DNA of 32,174 nucleotides from Elysia marginata (Eukaryota; Mollusca; Gastropoda; Plakobranchidae), in NCBI GenBank assembly GCA_019649035.1, contig BMAT01002294.1, positions 195,590 through 227,763 on the forward strand, in the 5' to 3' direction. This document shows, one piece after another, positions 12,901 through 22,306 of the stretch. The notes beneath the pieces are model-generated. The model was not told the origin of the DNA and did no database searches. It saw nothing but the letters and a program-made list of their open reading frames with translations. Each line of letters opens with the position of its first letter. Position 1 is the first letter of the stretch. The position numbers were made by a program, and so were the translations under genes.

Positions 12901-15900
12901 TTCATTGTTGTTTTGTGTGGAATAAACCCCCGACATAGCGTTTGGATTAGGACTTTAAATACAAGAAGTTCATATCTGAAACGTTGTTGATATATGTTAT
13001 CTATTCTATTTTAGAGGTAGGCCTGGCTTTTTCGTTTTATATTCGTTTGTTATATTTTTCAGTTGCTCCTCTCTTAATTCCTAAAATACTAGATTCGAAA
13101 TTGATTTAGCATGCACTGCCTCTATTTAGTTATAAGAAAACGACTATTGGTACGCAGATTTTCTTCACCTTTCCTACAGCCAAGCACCTGAGCTTGTATC
13201 ATTTGGTAGATTAGTACCCACAGCCCCTCTTGTCTTTAGTCATCCTTGAACAGAAGACCTTATTACATACAGATACGATACGATAGAATAATGACCTTTT
13301 CTTATGTTTCTAAACAAGTTTCTCGCCTCCAGGTCAGCCGACAAACCCTTCACATTAACAGTATGCAAATCATCTAGTACCACTAATATATTTACAAATA
13401 CTACCCCACAAAATCAATTACAACTACAATCATAGTTACACAAATAGGCCTACTTTTACTATGACTACTGCATCTGCCACTAATACTACTATAATACTTT
13501 TACTCATACCACTTGAAATGATACTTGGTCATATTTGCAGCGGGGGTAGTTAATGTTATTGACATTATTATGCTTTTCCTTAAAATAAATTATTATACTC
13601 ATACCAAGTATTATACCATGATTTCCAATTAGGCTATTTGTATAGTATGTGTAAATTATGCAGACTTTTTATGCCTCCGTTTCGACTGTGGTAAGGTAAA
13701 GATTTAATATTCCGACGCACCTCAGGTAAGTTTATCCCAATTTATGACAATTATGTATAGAAATAACTTGAATTATAATACGGCTCTTGCATTGTCTTTA
13801 AATGTGTAAACCATTGTTACTGTATAAAGAGAAATAATTAGTGCATTGTTTTGGATGATCACAATGAGAAGACAGTGTTTAAGATGTTCTGAACAAAGAA
13901 TAGTTATAATCGTTTGGACCAAAGCATTTCTGACTAGATAACTTTTCCTATTCTTTTTTATACGATTGAAATATTGTTTCAATTTCATAATGATCTAAAT
14001 TATGCTTTTTTTACGTTCCACACTTAAAATATCTGATTTTGCTTTCACATATTTGTATTTAACATGATATTTACCATATACAGTCGTGTAGGCGACGTAA
14101 GCAGTTTTCCTAAATTGAGAATGAAGCAGAGTTTTCTATGCTAATAATTTTAATTTTGTGGTTCTATTCATCTTAAAAACATGTCACAGGAAAACTGCTT
14201 GTGTCGTATTTTTTAATATGAATAGCACAGCAAAATTGAAATTATAGTATAGAAAACTCCGCTTCATTCTTAGTTTAGCGTTTTCTAGAACTCGTAACAA
14301 AAGTCATTTGTTTAACTAAAAAGTAACATCAAGCGCACAATCCACCATGTATATGACTGAGTTCTAACCTAACAGTTTCATAAGAATAAACGTCATCAGT
14401 TCATCAGTAGTGGTAGATATGAGGAAAAGTTAGCGATTATCGCAATGCTGCTTTGTAAAATTGGTACACCCTGCCCTATGGATTAAGTCGTCATTACCAT
14501 AGTGTAAATACTAATAAGATTTCATTTGCAGTGAAAATTAAGCCAAGCCAATTTCTAAATAAATGCTGAAATCAGTGTAAACAAAAATTGAAATTTTTAT
14601 TCCGACCACGCTGACAATGACAATGATTTCTCGTTCTCATACCTTCTTTGCTGTTAATGATATGGTCAATGCTTTACTATCGTGGGTGGTCAAACTTAGA
14701 TATTGGTGTTTCCTATGATGCTGTTGATAATAAACGACGATAATGATCGTGAAGAGAATGGCCAGTCTTACAAAAATAATGGTAGACTCTGGTGGAGCAA
14801 GAAGCATGGAACCAGTTCAATAAGTAACATTATTCAACCAGAAAAGACAACTAAGGTGTACACAATTGAATCTCATTTTTTGTGATATTGACTGCGATAG
14901 GGGCATACATTGAATGAATACCTTTTGCTGATGTTTTGTTTTTGTTTTAAATTACAAAGAAATGATAGTTTGACAGTGCGGTGAAAGTATTTTTAGAGAT
15001 TAATCTTTCTTGTATTTGTTTTCTTTCCCTGCTGTGAGAGAATGTTTACATGTTTGCTTTCTTTTTTAAATTTTTGTTGATTCAAAAGCCATTTAAAATA
15101 ACCTGGCTACAAAGAGTGATGTTTTTCGTAGTTGCGACGACAAGATGTCTTTGGCGTGCTCGTATTTTGAGCCACAATAAACCAAGTTCTACATATACCA
15201 TCCTTAAATCATCTGATCTTACTTGTTTCACTCTTTGAATAGTTAAAATGTGCATCTGTTCTGTTTGTGTCAAATATAATGATAACTATCGCAACCATTT
15301 AAAGACGTTCTAATATTTCATAATTGACCTTGCGAGTTTGTCTTTTAACCTTGAGACTCACTTTCCAGCTATTTTTACATTGTCTGTTGTTTTATCGGAA
15401 AACGTTTTATGACATTTAAAGTGAAACTAAAGGCCTCAATTTGGTTTTGGTGTCTAGTCTTTTAAGATACCATTACTAAATAGCACTAACTTGGTAAAAT
15501 TTAGCCACTTCTCTTCTTGAAATTTTGGTACAAGTCATATTGTAATTAGGCGATAAGATTGTTCCATGGAAGAATAGAAAACAACTTGAAACTTTGGTGT
15601 AACATTTTTTTCTTCGTATTTTGTCTAGTCTCTATAAGACTTTGAATGTCAGCTACAGATATCTTATATTAACAGCACACTTTAATTTTTTTTTTCATTT
15701 TTGTTAGATCTGAAAACAAATTTGAGATAGAAAAATAATCAGGGGTGTTGACGTGGTAAGCACGTGTGATAAAGAAAAGAAAAAAAAAGAAGACGAGAAA
15801 AAAAACAAGGACAGATAGACAGATGCGTCTTGACACAAAAGAATAAATAAGAATGAGCCACAAAAAATTAAAAAAACAAGTTCAAGTAGAGCTGGGTATT

Positions 15901-18900
15901 GAAAAAGCCGAGCAGCGAAAAGTAATCAAATTTAAGCTAATGAGCTCAGTTGGTCTAAAATGTTTGCGTGTTTAGTAAAATTATGATAAATTTGTTCTCA
16001 TCTTAAGAGGGCCGACCCTCTCATATATTATTGTAAGATATAGAGATTTGTGACATCTACTCACGATGAAGTGTCGGGCCTGCATTACGGCGGCCAAGGC
16101 AAGGGCACCATCTCCTAATTCTGTCTGGTAATAATAAGTTAGTGCTCACGATCATGTGCCTTCAATCTCAGTGTTGTTTATGCACCTTCTCTGGCATATT
16201 CGTAACCTACAACATAAAAAAGGTTTTCAGGCTCAAGGCATCACTATATGGAATTAGCTGCGAACCTTGCACACGACATGAAAATCAAAATGCAACTATT
16301 GGCAAATCTACAGAAGTGTAATATCGTCGACCAATCAGAAGCAGCTTACACGAGACAAGCTCTATCGTTGGTTGACATTCCACACTGCGTGGTGACACCA
16401 TGGATATAGAACGCTGAGTGGTGTCTGAACGAGGTTAGATTGGATTACCAAACATTGTTCATAGGAAAACGTAGAAATGTTGTACCACTTGCATTTTCAT
16501 GTTTATTCATTTTCAACTTCCAGGTTCTTAGAGGACCTATTACTGTTTTTATTAATTTTTGCTTTCACAATTCTAACGATTCGTTTGTAGATCATTCAAT
16601 TTCTGCCAGTTCACAATGCACTATTTTTTTTTCCAAGTAAAACGTAAAGTTTGGTGTTTATTAATTGAAATTTTTTCGAGAATATTTTATCTGCACTTAT
16701 TTAGCATTGTAGCTTTATTTTATTGGTAAATTCTATTAAATGTGTTTAACATAATGCAAGTGTTATACATTTATACTTAAGTGGATATTGATGTTTTATA
16801 CACAAGAATAGAACAACGCTTGTTAAAGCTTCAGTAGTGTGAGAATCTTTTTATGACACACAATTTTTATTCATCTTGCCGAGATATCCAGCACCGTAAA
16901 ACATTATTAAGGATTCCTACAAAGTAGGGTTCTTTTTGTAAAGCCTTATAGAGAAGTGATGATCGTTTAGCATGTTTTTTATCCATATCTTCCTGTCAAT
17001 CTGCACGTAATTTTATTCAAATATATGTAAATCACCAAAAATATATGTGTCTTTGTCTGTGCTCGCGAAGAACAACCCTCGCATGGCATCTGCATGAAAT
17101 TGTGTATTGCACTGGCTCCTGTCGCATGGCATCTTGAATGCATCTTCATGCATCCTCCTACCCCAATATGCGTATGTTCATGTAGTCTGTCCATCTCAAC
17201 TGTACCATCAATATAAACTGCAGCATGGTATAAATCTTTTAATTTTATTGTGCAAAGTTGTTCATTTTACACATTCTTAAAAGACGTTTTGAAAGCATCA
17301 TGATTGCATCTTGTTAATTCACCACAACAAATAATCCAATATGGTATAGAGGGCATCGCCTGTGTTTGCATCCGCCGTAATAATAACGTTGCTGTGATTA
17401 CCGCATCTTGTTGAAATGCACAATTTTAGTAAGGGTTGTTTTATTATGTAACTGGTGCATTTTAAATATAAATATGAAATATGTTCCTTTATTGTGGTCA
17501 CTCTTTCAGATTTTTAAGTTTCTATTACAGTATGGTGACTTTTAGAAACTTTTTTATGTCGTACAGCTTTCAATTTCTCCCAAAAATCAGATTAGCTGAA
17601 ATGGCCCCATCTTTCCTTATTTTTCATTTAGATTAAGAAAATTTTATTACCGAAACGATTTTCTCATATCATGTGCTATAACTTATATTTTTACCAGAAG
17701 TTTATTGATGAAGCCAATTTAATGGAAAATATAAATGAGCACATTCTATTATAAAATAATAAATTCTATGTCTTAAAATAGTTCTTTAAATGTTGGTACA
17801 AAACAAAGAGAACCAGCTCTTTATAATGTTATGGTTATTTCATCTCTTCTTTTTTTTTTCATTACCATATATTTTGTCAGCCAGTTAAAATTGTATTTTC
17901 TCACAGAATGTCGCTATTTTTGAAAATCCATTTTATTCTTAGTGAGGTTATGGTGTAAATAAGTAGTTTATGTGTATCACTTGAGGGTATTAAACAGCCT
18001 TGATTTTCAGTAGTAGTATTGAAAAATATCGTCCTACAAATCACGGCTTTTCGTGGCTTTTTAGATGTAGAGAACATTCAAATGTCAGCTTTTAAAACAG
18101 CGCAAATGCGCTTCAATTGAATGAAGAATGCAAAGAGGATGTTTGACTAGCACTTTAAAAAATAATCTTACGTCATTTTTGTGTTCAAAAATGGACATAG
18201 TACATATGTTGCATGTTTGGGTTTTTCTAAGCTCGCAAGTTGAGTGCTTTATTATTTGAAACTTTTGCCACAAAGAGTTGCATTGAACTTTTGTTGGACT
18301 CTCAAATTTTCTAACCTTGATAGATAAATTCAATTTTCTTTTCCATAAACTAAAAAAGTGAGATGAAGTTTTTTTGTTCAATTTAAATTACCCAGTAAAC
18401 CAGGTAACTTACCTTCGTTGTCATGCGTCTATGTTCAGACCTTTTTGTTTGTAGCCTGCCCCTAACCTTCTCCACGTATTACCCTTCCCCTCTCCCCGTC
18501 TTCTCATTCCAACCTTTTCAACAAAAACCTAGACCGACGGTTGTCCCGGAAACGCAGTCATGTGTCCCTAGACCGCATGCGAAGATCCATGTCTCTCGAG
18601 ACGTGCCGTGTGTCAGAAAACCAGGACGGTGGGTTTTCATCCGTGTTGTATGGGGGCCGTGGAGGAGGCGACGGAGATCGGCAAACAAGTAGTCTCAAGT
18701 TGCGCTGCAACCCTCCAGAGACGATTCCTGAGGAGGAGATGGAGCGGATTCGAAGAGAGTCCCTTGTTCCTCACGTGGGACTTCTGGCTGGAGACGGACG
18801 CCGCAGATCTTCGGCTGTAGGTCTGGACAGCGGACAGTGTGGCAGCAGCAGTGTGAGCGGCAAAACATCGGCGCCAAAGCTGGGAAGTAAGGCTGAAGGT

Positions 18901-19680
18901 TCAACTGGACCTGCCGGTGGAAGGAGGAGCAGTACAGCTGTATTTAGCAGTGGCTTCAAGAATGCAGCCAAAACTTTTATGCTTCCTAAACCACCTGGAA
19001 ATACTAGCAATAACTTGAAAGCAGCGCCGATATTTTCCGACGATGCCATTACTTTGATGGCAGAAGATTCACCCTCATCTCAAGTGAAGTATCCTAAGGG
19101 AGAAGATGAAGGGAGAGCCGCTTCAGAAGCTGATAGTTGTTACTCCCAGCGGAGAGACGAAGGTCTCGGTGAATCGTTCGACCGTTATTCCGAAGTCAGT
19201 GGCTACGGCAATGGCTCTGGGGGGGCAGGAGAAACGCTCATTGAGCTTCACACATTAAGCACTAATTCTGAAAGCTGCACAGCTAAACCCCCGTCACCTG
19301 CTTCTTCAACTTCCTCCCTTGTTGGGCCAGTCAAAAACTCCGTTCGAGTACAGCCTATTCCCGGTTTTCCTGTAGACAGCACTGTCGTGTCTGCAAACAC
19401 GGCGAGACCCCACTCCTCGCCAAAAACTAAGAACAATAATATATCAAAGCGAAAGGTATCATCAAGTTCGTCTACCCCTGGTGAATCGCGGCGGAAGAAA
19501 AGCGATGACCTCTCTCCCGATGGGGACAAGGCTTTTTTAAATGTGTCCAGATCGTTGCCATTAGCTTCGTCTCAAGATGGTGGAGACGATAGTGAGCATG
19601 AAAGCAGCGGTGGAGAGAACGGGATAGATCCTCTTTTCTTTCTTTCTGAACTACAATCTAAAAGGGTTACTTTCATGTGA
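3820..19680 (+). CDS. TRPC: TRPC-family cation channel gene, C-terminal half (7 exons; overall span)
   Basis: This is the 3' part of a canonical transient receptor potential channel gene. In known TRPC proteins a tetramer forms a receptor/PLC-operated, Ca2+-permeable non-selective cation channel in the plasma membrane. Joining exons 3820-3963, 4671-4885, 6070-6271, 6736-6936, 8281-8322, 9010-9739 and 18533-19680 gives one frame of about 893 codons. In order it contains the S4 region, the S4-S5 linker ([10 protein letters not shown]), S5, a pore helix, S6 ([14 protein letters not shown]), TRP box 1 (EWKFAR), TRP box 2 (LPPPFN), the CIRB calmodulin/IP3-receptor-binding region (YQ then [10 protein letters not shown]) and a coiled-coil-like [10 protein letters not shown] stretch. 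The tail is about 600 residues, far longer than in vertebrate TRPC4/5. All seven junctions agree in phase. Which TRPC paralogue this is cannot be decided; the pore Asp and the tail suggest the invertebrate TRP/TRP-gamma-like branch. The 5' exons are outside the window. Confidence 0.93.
3964..4670 (+). other. Intron with a purine-rich tract
   Basis: Phase-0 intron between the S4 and S5 exons, from GTGAGT to ...CATTTCGCAG. Its first third is strongly purine-biased on the plus strand (about 4069-4248). It includes uninterrupted purine runs at 4095-4121 (27 nt) and 4129-4159 (31 nt) of GGA/GAA type. The long open frames on both strands here come from this composition and are not genes. Confidence 0.85.
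4095..4159 (+). repeat. Polypurine (GGA/GAA) tract in intron
   Basis: Two nearly adjacent pure purine runs, 4095-4121 and 4129-4159, of degenerate GAA/GGA trinucleotides. They begin about 130 nt downstream of a coding-exon donor. Such tracts can form triplex DNA, and GGA/GAA motifs bind SR proteins in RNA. Either role here is inference. Confidence 0.75.
4671..4885 (+). CDS. TRPC: TRPC exon: S4-S5 linker, S5 and outer loop
   Basis: Encodes the linker [15 protein letters not shown], a hydrophobic S5 segment ([20 protein letters not shown]), NHLYWYYA at its outer end, and an extracellular loop with an N-glycosylation sequon (NAS) and two Cys (C-x5-NASDPSC). Acceptor CATTTCGCAG opens in phase 0. 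The donor is GCAAA|GTGAGT, which leaves two bases (AA). The first base C of the next exon completes an Asn codon, giving the expected NLFE start of the pore helix. The linker is nearly identical to the TRPC consensus, so the call is secure. Confidence 0.94.
4886..6069 (+). other. Intron (phase 2), no other feature
   Basis: AT-rich intron between the S5 and pore exons. It runs from GTGAGT at 4886 to a long T-rich tract ending ...TTTGTGACCAG at 6069. Nothing conserved was recognised. A poly(A) run lies at about 5730-5741. Confidence 0.85.
6070..6271 (+). CDS. TRPC: TRPC exon: pore helix, selectivity filter and S6
   Basis: Begins by completing an Asn codon (AA|C), followed by [19 protein letters not shown], an outer loop, [15 protein letters not shown] and the S6 gate helix ([19 protein letters not shown]). 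The donor is TAT|GTGAGT in phase 0. The loop spacing from S6 to the TRP box of the next exon is the same as in known TRPCs. Two conserved aromatics differ: the TRPC pore LFW reads LYW, and the following I/F-F-G-L reads IYGL. The filter carries an Asp after G-L-V, the position equivalent to the Ca2+-selectivity Asp of Drosophila TRP. The open frame continues upstream to about 6020, but that part is intron. Confidence 0.94.
6272..6735 (+). other. Intron (phase 0), no other feature
   Basis: Runs from GTGAGT to ...CTAACCCCAG. The frame stays open for about 130 nt past the donor, which is chance. Nothing conserved was recognised. Confidence 0.85.
6736..6936 (+). CDS. TRPC: TRPC exon: TRP box 1 and 2, post-TRP linker
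   Basis: A 67-codon exon with phase-0 borders (acceptor ACCCCAG, donor AAA|GTGAGG). It encodes [19 protein letters not shown] (TRP box 1, EWKFAR), then the acidic EDSGT, then [12 protein letters not shown] (TRP box 2), and a Cys- and Lys-rich segment ([19 protein letters not shown]). TRP box 1 forms the helix parallel to the membrane that couples the gate to the cytoplasmic domain. The Cys-rich patch could be a palmitoylation or metal-binding spot, but that is only suggestive. The identification is unambiguous from both TRP boxes. Confidence 0.95.
6937..8280 (+). other. Intron with a pyrimidine-rich tract
   Basis: Phase-0 intron from GTGAGG to the strong acceptor TTTTTTTTCTTCACAG. It has a short GA-rich stretch near 7163-7200 and a 300-nt C/T-rich region (7855-8185). 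Open frames over the latter are compositional. Confidence 0.85.
7855..8185 (+). repeat. Degenerate C/T-rich repeat in intron
   Basis: Pyrimidine-dominated stretch with a recurring TGTCTCCT/TTGTCTCCT unit (for example around 7904, 8008 and 8050), interspersed with CTGTCTC and TTCCTG variants. It looks like a decayed minisatellite. It lies just upstream of the 42-nt microexon at 8281, where pyrimidine-rich RNA could bind PTB-like splicing factors. That role is inference. Confidence 0.7.
8281..8322 (+). CDS. TRPC: TRPC microexon (14 codons), start of CIRB region
   Basis: A 42-nt exon between TTCTTCACAG and CAG|GTAAGC, both consensus sites, with phase 0 at both ends. It encodes the basic peptide [14 protein letters not shown]. 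Joined to the next exon ([11 protein letters not shown]) it rebuilds the conserved YQ-x-VMRDL-KRY core of the TRPC calmodulin/IP3-receptor-binding site. Skipping it would keep the frame but remove the YQ half of the motif. Confidence 0.88.
8323..9009 (+). other. Intron containing a cryptic exon
   Basis: Phase-0 intron from GTAAGC to the acceptor CCGCTGCTCCAG. The frame of the following exon is open back to about 8962, which could be mistaken for a start codon. The family alignment puts the exon start at 9010. The candidate poison exon at 8449-8486 lies inside. Confidence 0.8.
8449..8486 (+). other. Candidate poison (cryptic cassette) exon, 38 nt
   Basis: A strong acceptor (TACTATTTCTTGCAG) is followed after 38 nt by a donor (ACAAG|GTGTGT). 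Flanking introns and exons are phase 0, so including 38 nt would shift the frame. The joined reading adds 14 residues and then meets TGA at the second codon after the junction with exon 9010. This would truncate the channel inside the CIRB region and probably trigger nonsense-mediated decay. Seen: the splice signals and frame consequence. Not known: whether it is ever used. Confidence 0.4.
9010..9739 (+). CDS. TRPC: TRPC exon: CIRB core, coiled coil and first part of C-terminal tail
   Basis: Starts with [13 protein letters not shown] (CIRB core), then [24 protein letters not shown], a helical, coiled-coil-prone stretch close to the insect TRP sequence with TEDDINE. After NNGMKTPN comes a long low-complexity tail rich in Gly, Ser, Thr and Lys (for example [16 protein letters not shown]). 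The best donor that keeps the downstream frame is GGTG|GTAAAG at 9739. It leaves one base (G), and the AC of the last exon completes an Asp codon. A second phase-1 donor, at 9736, gives nearly the same join. If unspliced, the frame runs ten more codons ([10 protein letters not shown]) to TAA at 9769-9771, a possible alternative short C-terminus. Confidence 0.88.
14119..14269. repeat. Imperfect inverted repeat / fold-back element
   Basis: The left arm (14119-14179, starting GAATGAAGCAGAGTTTTC) and the right arm (14208-14269, ending GAAAACTCCGCTTCATTC) are reverse complements over about 60 nt with scattered mismatches and small gaps. The loop is about 28 nt. An extra motif, AAGCAGTTTTCCT, sits just outside the left arm (about 14100-14111) and reappears inverted in the loop (AGGAAAACTGCTT). 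It looks like a fold-back transposable element remnant. No clear target duplication was found. Confidence 0.7.
16065..16124 (-). other. Exon-like 60-nt island (unassigned)
   Basis: On the minus strand a branch-like CACTAAC, then TTATTATTACCAG, precedes 60 nt that are GC-richer than the surroundings and open for 20 codons ([20 protein letters not shown]). A consensus GTGAGT donor follows. On the plus strand the same DNA has a 21-codon ATG frame (16066 to the stop after 16128) starting [15 protein letters not shown]. No family is recognised for either reading. It may be an exon of a nested antisense gene, a piece of a conserved repeat, or chance. Confidence 0.25.
17079..17134 (+). repeat. Exact 13-bp direct repeat TCGCATGGCATCT
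   Basis: Identical copies at 17079-17091 and 17122-17134, with further GCATCTTCATGCATC-like variants to about 17155. Probably a short decayed tandem repeat. Confidence 0.5.
18533..19680 (+). CDS. TRPC: TRPC last coding exon: long basic Ser-rich tail ending in T-F-M
   Basis: Open for 382 codons including the stop, far longer than chance in this AT-rich DNA, with GC-rich codon use like the upstream exons. The acceptor AAAACCTAG|AC completes an Asp codon (G|AC) from the 9739 donor. It starts [18 protein letters not shown], then has a Pro/Glu segment ([17 protein letters not shown]) and two RRSS sites that fit basophilic kinases. Low-complexity Ser/Gly/Asn stretches follow, then a hydrophobic end ([17 protein letters not shown], stop TGA). 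The final T-F-M fits a class I PDZ ligand (S/T-x-hydrophobic), suggesting a scaffold as for Drosophila TRP with INAD. The exon itself has no conserved domain. Its link to TRPC rests on phase, strand, composition and the lack of any other gene nearby. Confidence 0.75.
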
Positions 19681-19857
19681 AAATGACAAACAAAATGTTG
19701 AAATGTGTGTACCATAGAATTCTTGAGACAGTTTTTATTTCTTCTTATATTTTTCTGAGGAGTAGTGTCCATTTTTAAACCGATGCCTTCGTTTCGGGAG
19801 CCATGTGCGAGAAAAACTATTGTGATATTCAGACTCCCTTAACTCAGCCATGTTGAT

Positions 19858-19863
19858 AATAAA
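19858..19863 (+). promoter_or_regulatory. Candidate poly(A) signal AATAAA (proximal)
   Basis: First consensus hexamer after the TRPC stop, 178 nt downstream. A T-rich stretch follows near 19916-19930. Confidence 0.45.
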
Positions 19864-20587
19864 GACTTGTAGAGACTTCACCCCCATTAAGGATATCCTG
19901 GTAGAATCTATAGAATGTTCTTCTCTAATAATGTTTCAGGTTAAGTTCTCATAGTTAATTTTTAAGCTTAGAAATTCGAAATATTTGGACCTTTATAAAA
20001 TTTATACTATGCGAACTGCTTTCTGTATTTTTTCCTAGATTCATCACATTTAACAAAAAAGAAGCTAATATGTTTATCTTTTTTTAATATCAACCGTTTC
20101 GGTCGGTTCATAAGTAGCAATTATCATGTTTACAGAATAGCAAACATGATGCAGTTTACCGTAGCACAGTAGGCATATAAGTTGGTTTTTTAATCTTTTA
20201 AGAAACTAAAGTCAAATTACTACAATTAAAAATGTATGGCTTGGGATCTTTTTCACAAAATGGTGCTGATTCCCTTTAAAAAGTTTCCATAAGGCCATTT
20301 TTATTTATATATACCAAGTTATCTACCCATATTGAAGCAAATACAAGGCAAGAAAACGGAGATTCTATTCCACATTTTAAGCTTACCCACGAGGCATAAT
20401 CCTTTGAATCAGTGTGGTGCTTACGTTTCATGGGGGCTAAAAATAAAGCAATGTTTTTTTTTATTGTTATTAAATAAGATGCTGGCCAAAATTATTTGGA
20501 TTTTATTTATCCCTTTTGCTTTTTGAGGAGAGGCTGGTTTTGTTTTAATTTTTATGCTATATGCAATTGAGGAAATTGGCAAGGTTC

Positions 20588-20593
20588 AATAAA
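20588..20593 (+). promoter_or_regulatory. Candidate poly(A) signal AATAAA (distal)
   Basis: AATAAAG followed by an A run, with TTTTATAATTGCCCTTGTGTAA downstream providing a T/GT-rich context. An alternative distal end for the TRPC transcript. Confidence 0.4.
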
Positions 20594-22291
20594 GAAAAAA
20601 AACTGATCTGCCTTTTATAATTGCCCTTGTGTAATGTACGTTAAATCAAGCAGTGTGAACACAAAACGAAAAATTGTTACTACTCATACTTATTTTTAGT
20701 CATAGTTTTTAAAAGCATAAGGCTTAGTGGTTTAGGAGAAAACAGATGTTTAAAAATTTTCCTTTTAAAATTCTAAGGTACTGCGAATGTTGAGATGTTT
20801 ATCTCAATCTTACTTTCATAATGCATTGGTAATACTGGATTGAAAACGCAGACTGAAAGAAAATTATTGATTTTCAGTTTACTTTTTATGAAGTGAGCAA
20901 TTTTAAACAATGTGACTTTCATAGAAACGCGTACCTCAGTTAGATATTATCCTTTTTTTTTAAGTCTAATTGTTCGTCATTGTTTTGTAACTATTTTGCT
21001 GAATATCTCATTATTATTTAATTTCTTTGTTTAGCCTTTCCAATCTCTGTGATAAAATAATTCTTAAAACACCAAGACCTTTTTTATTTGTATCTTAGTA
21101 GGATTGCACACTTATTTAATTTTTTTTTTTTAGATATGTGGAACAAAACATATTTTTTTCTTCCATTTTCACAATTCATTTGGAAACTGCTTTTAACAGT
21201 ATCAAACCATTAACAGTAACTCATTGGTATCAGTGTCATATTATTTTGTAGTATCATATTTTAAATTCCTCAAAGTTTTGTTTCTATAAATTACTTGTCA
21301 TGAATATGAAAATTATGATGATGTCATGAAATCTTCACGTTTGAATTCTTTTCTTTTCAATATATTCATTTTTTTACATTCATATATTAATCACAAATAA
21401 TGTGTCTGTGTCCTTAGTAAAAGTGTCAATTGAAGTTTAAAAAGCTTCAATGAATTTTGTATCATCCATTGCAAATGTATGTTAGTTTCTTGCCTTGCAT
21501 GTTGTAATATTTTAACTAATATTGAAATATGGATAATTTGTGCCGATTTTATATTTCGTCAGTTGTTATATTACTATTGAATGGTTTGGTGTGTGAAAGC
21601 TAGCAAATTGTATGCGTGTTCCAGTTGTTACGCAAGTTTTCTAATTAATTACCGGAAGCTAAGAAGACCCCTCTCCATTTTAAAACTATGTTCGGCCCTT
21701 CAATTGAGATAAACCAGGCACCGAGTATAGTAATATCATTCTAAAGCTTTTGTCTTATAGAGGCACAAACTTAACGTATCATAAGTTTTGGATAGGTTTT
21801 AAACTATCTCGGTAAAAAGATGGGCGGAAATTGCTGTAGTGCTAGAGTTTTTTCGCCAATTTGAGTGCATCGGGCTAAATGCGTCCTCATGAATTTTCGG
21901 CGTTTTGCAAATATGGTGTTTTTAAATTTATCTCGAAAGAAAATTAATAACAGGGCTTCTATCGGTGGCAGTTTAACATGACTGTGCAACACATCTTAAG
22001 TTACCAGTACGCCGCAAAAGTTGGCAGGGAAAAGTATAATAAACCATATGACAAAGAAATGAAATTTTACGCGAAAACTTCAGTCATCAAAACAATATAT
22101 TAGATGTGAAATCAATATTTATCCAGGCAGTTGAATTATCACAACAAGTATGGTTACAAAAAATATGCTTGCAACTTCGATATTACTCCTTTTCGTTTTA
22201 CCGGTATTAATTAATTTTTAAGACATAATACACAATGTTGGTGTCTGACATTTTATTCTTGTTGTATATTTTGTCTTGCGAAAGTGTTAAA

Positions 22292-22306
22292 GGGTCAACA
22301 TGACCT
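22292..22306. promoter_or_regulatory. ERE-like palindrome GGGTCA-ACA-TGACCT
   Basis: The core GGTCA-n3-TGACC (22293-22305) is a perfect inverted repeat with 3-nt spacing, one base from the full estrogen-receptor-type element AGGTCA-n3-TGACCT. It lies 2.6 kb downstream of the TRPC stop with no promoter in view, so function is speculative. A chance match in 32 kb is possible. Confidence 0.3.

Larger units (their letters stand above)
9740..18532 (+). other. Large intron (8.8 kb) before the last exon
   Basis: AT-rich, with no conserved coding stretch recognised. It starts GTAAAG and ends with a C/T-rich stretch, ...CTTTTCAACAAAAACCTAG. Notable contents: AATAAA at about 10330, a long imperfect inverted repeat at 14119-14269, a GC-richer island with an exon-like 60-mer on the minus strand at 16065-16124, and an exact 13-bp direct repeat at 17079/17122. 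The many short open frames on both strands look like chance. The intron is inferred from the phase-compatible join and the matching character of the two tails. Confidence 0.7.
19681..20600 (+). other. Probable 3' UTR of the TRPC gene
   Basis: AT-rich sequence after the TGA stop. Consensus AATAAA hexamers occur at 19858-19863, 20442-20447 and 20588-20593. The first would give a 3' UTR of about 200 nt and the last about 930 nt. Nothing coding was seen. Confidence 0.5.

Noticed and set aside
16051-16110. A 5S rRNA fragment (GTCGGGCCTG resembles the 5S end)
   Set aside because: The match covers only about 11 bases and does not extend on either side.
18423-18692. 89-codon frame overlapping the last TRPC exon
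   Set aside because: A phase-2 donor at 9765 (AAGAAG|GTAACG) would join into it, but it stops at 18692 and abandons the 382-codon frame; the phase-1 join at 9739 is better.
18771-19529. Minus-strand frames opposite the last exon
   Set aside because: Antisense shadows of the Ser-rich tail coding sequence.
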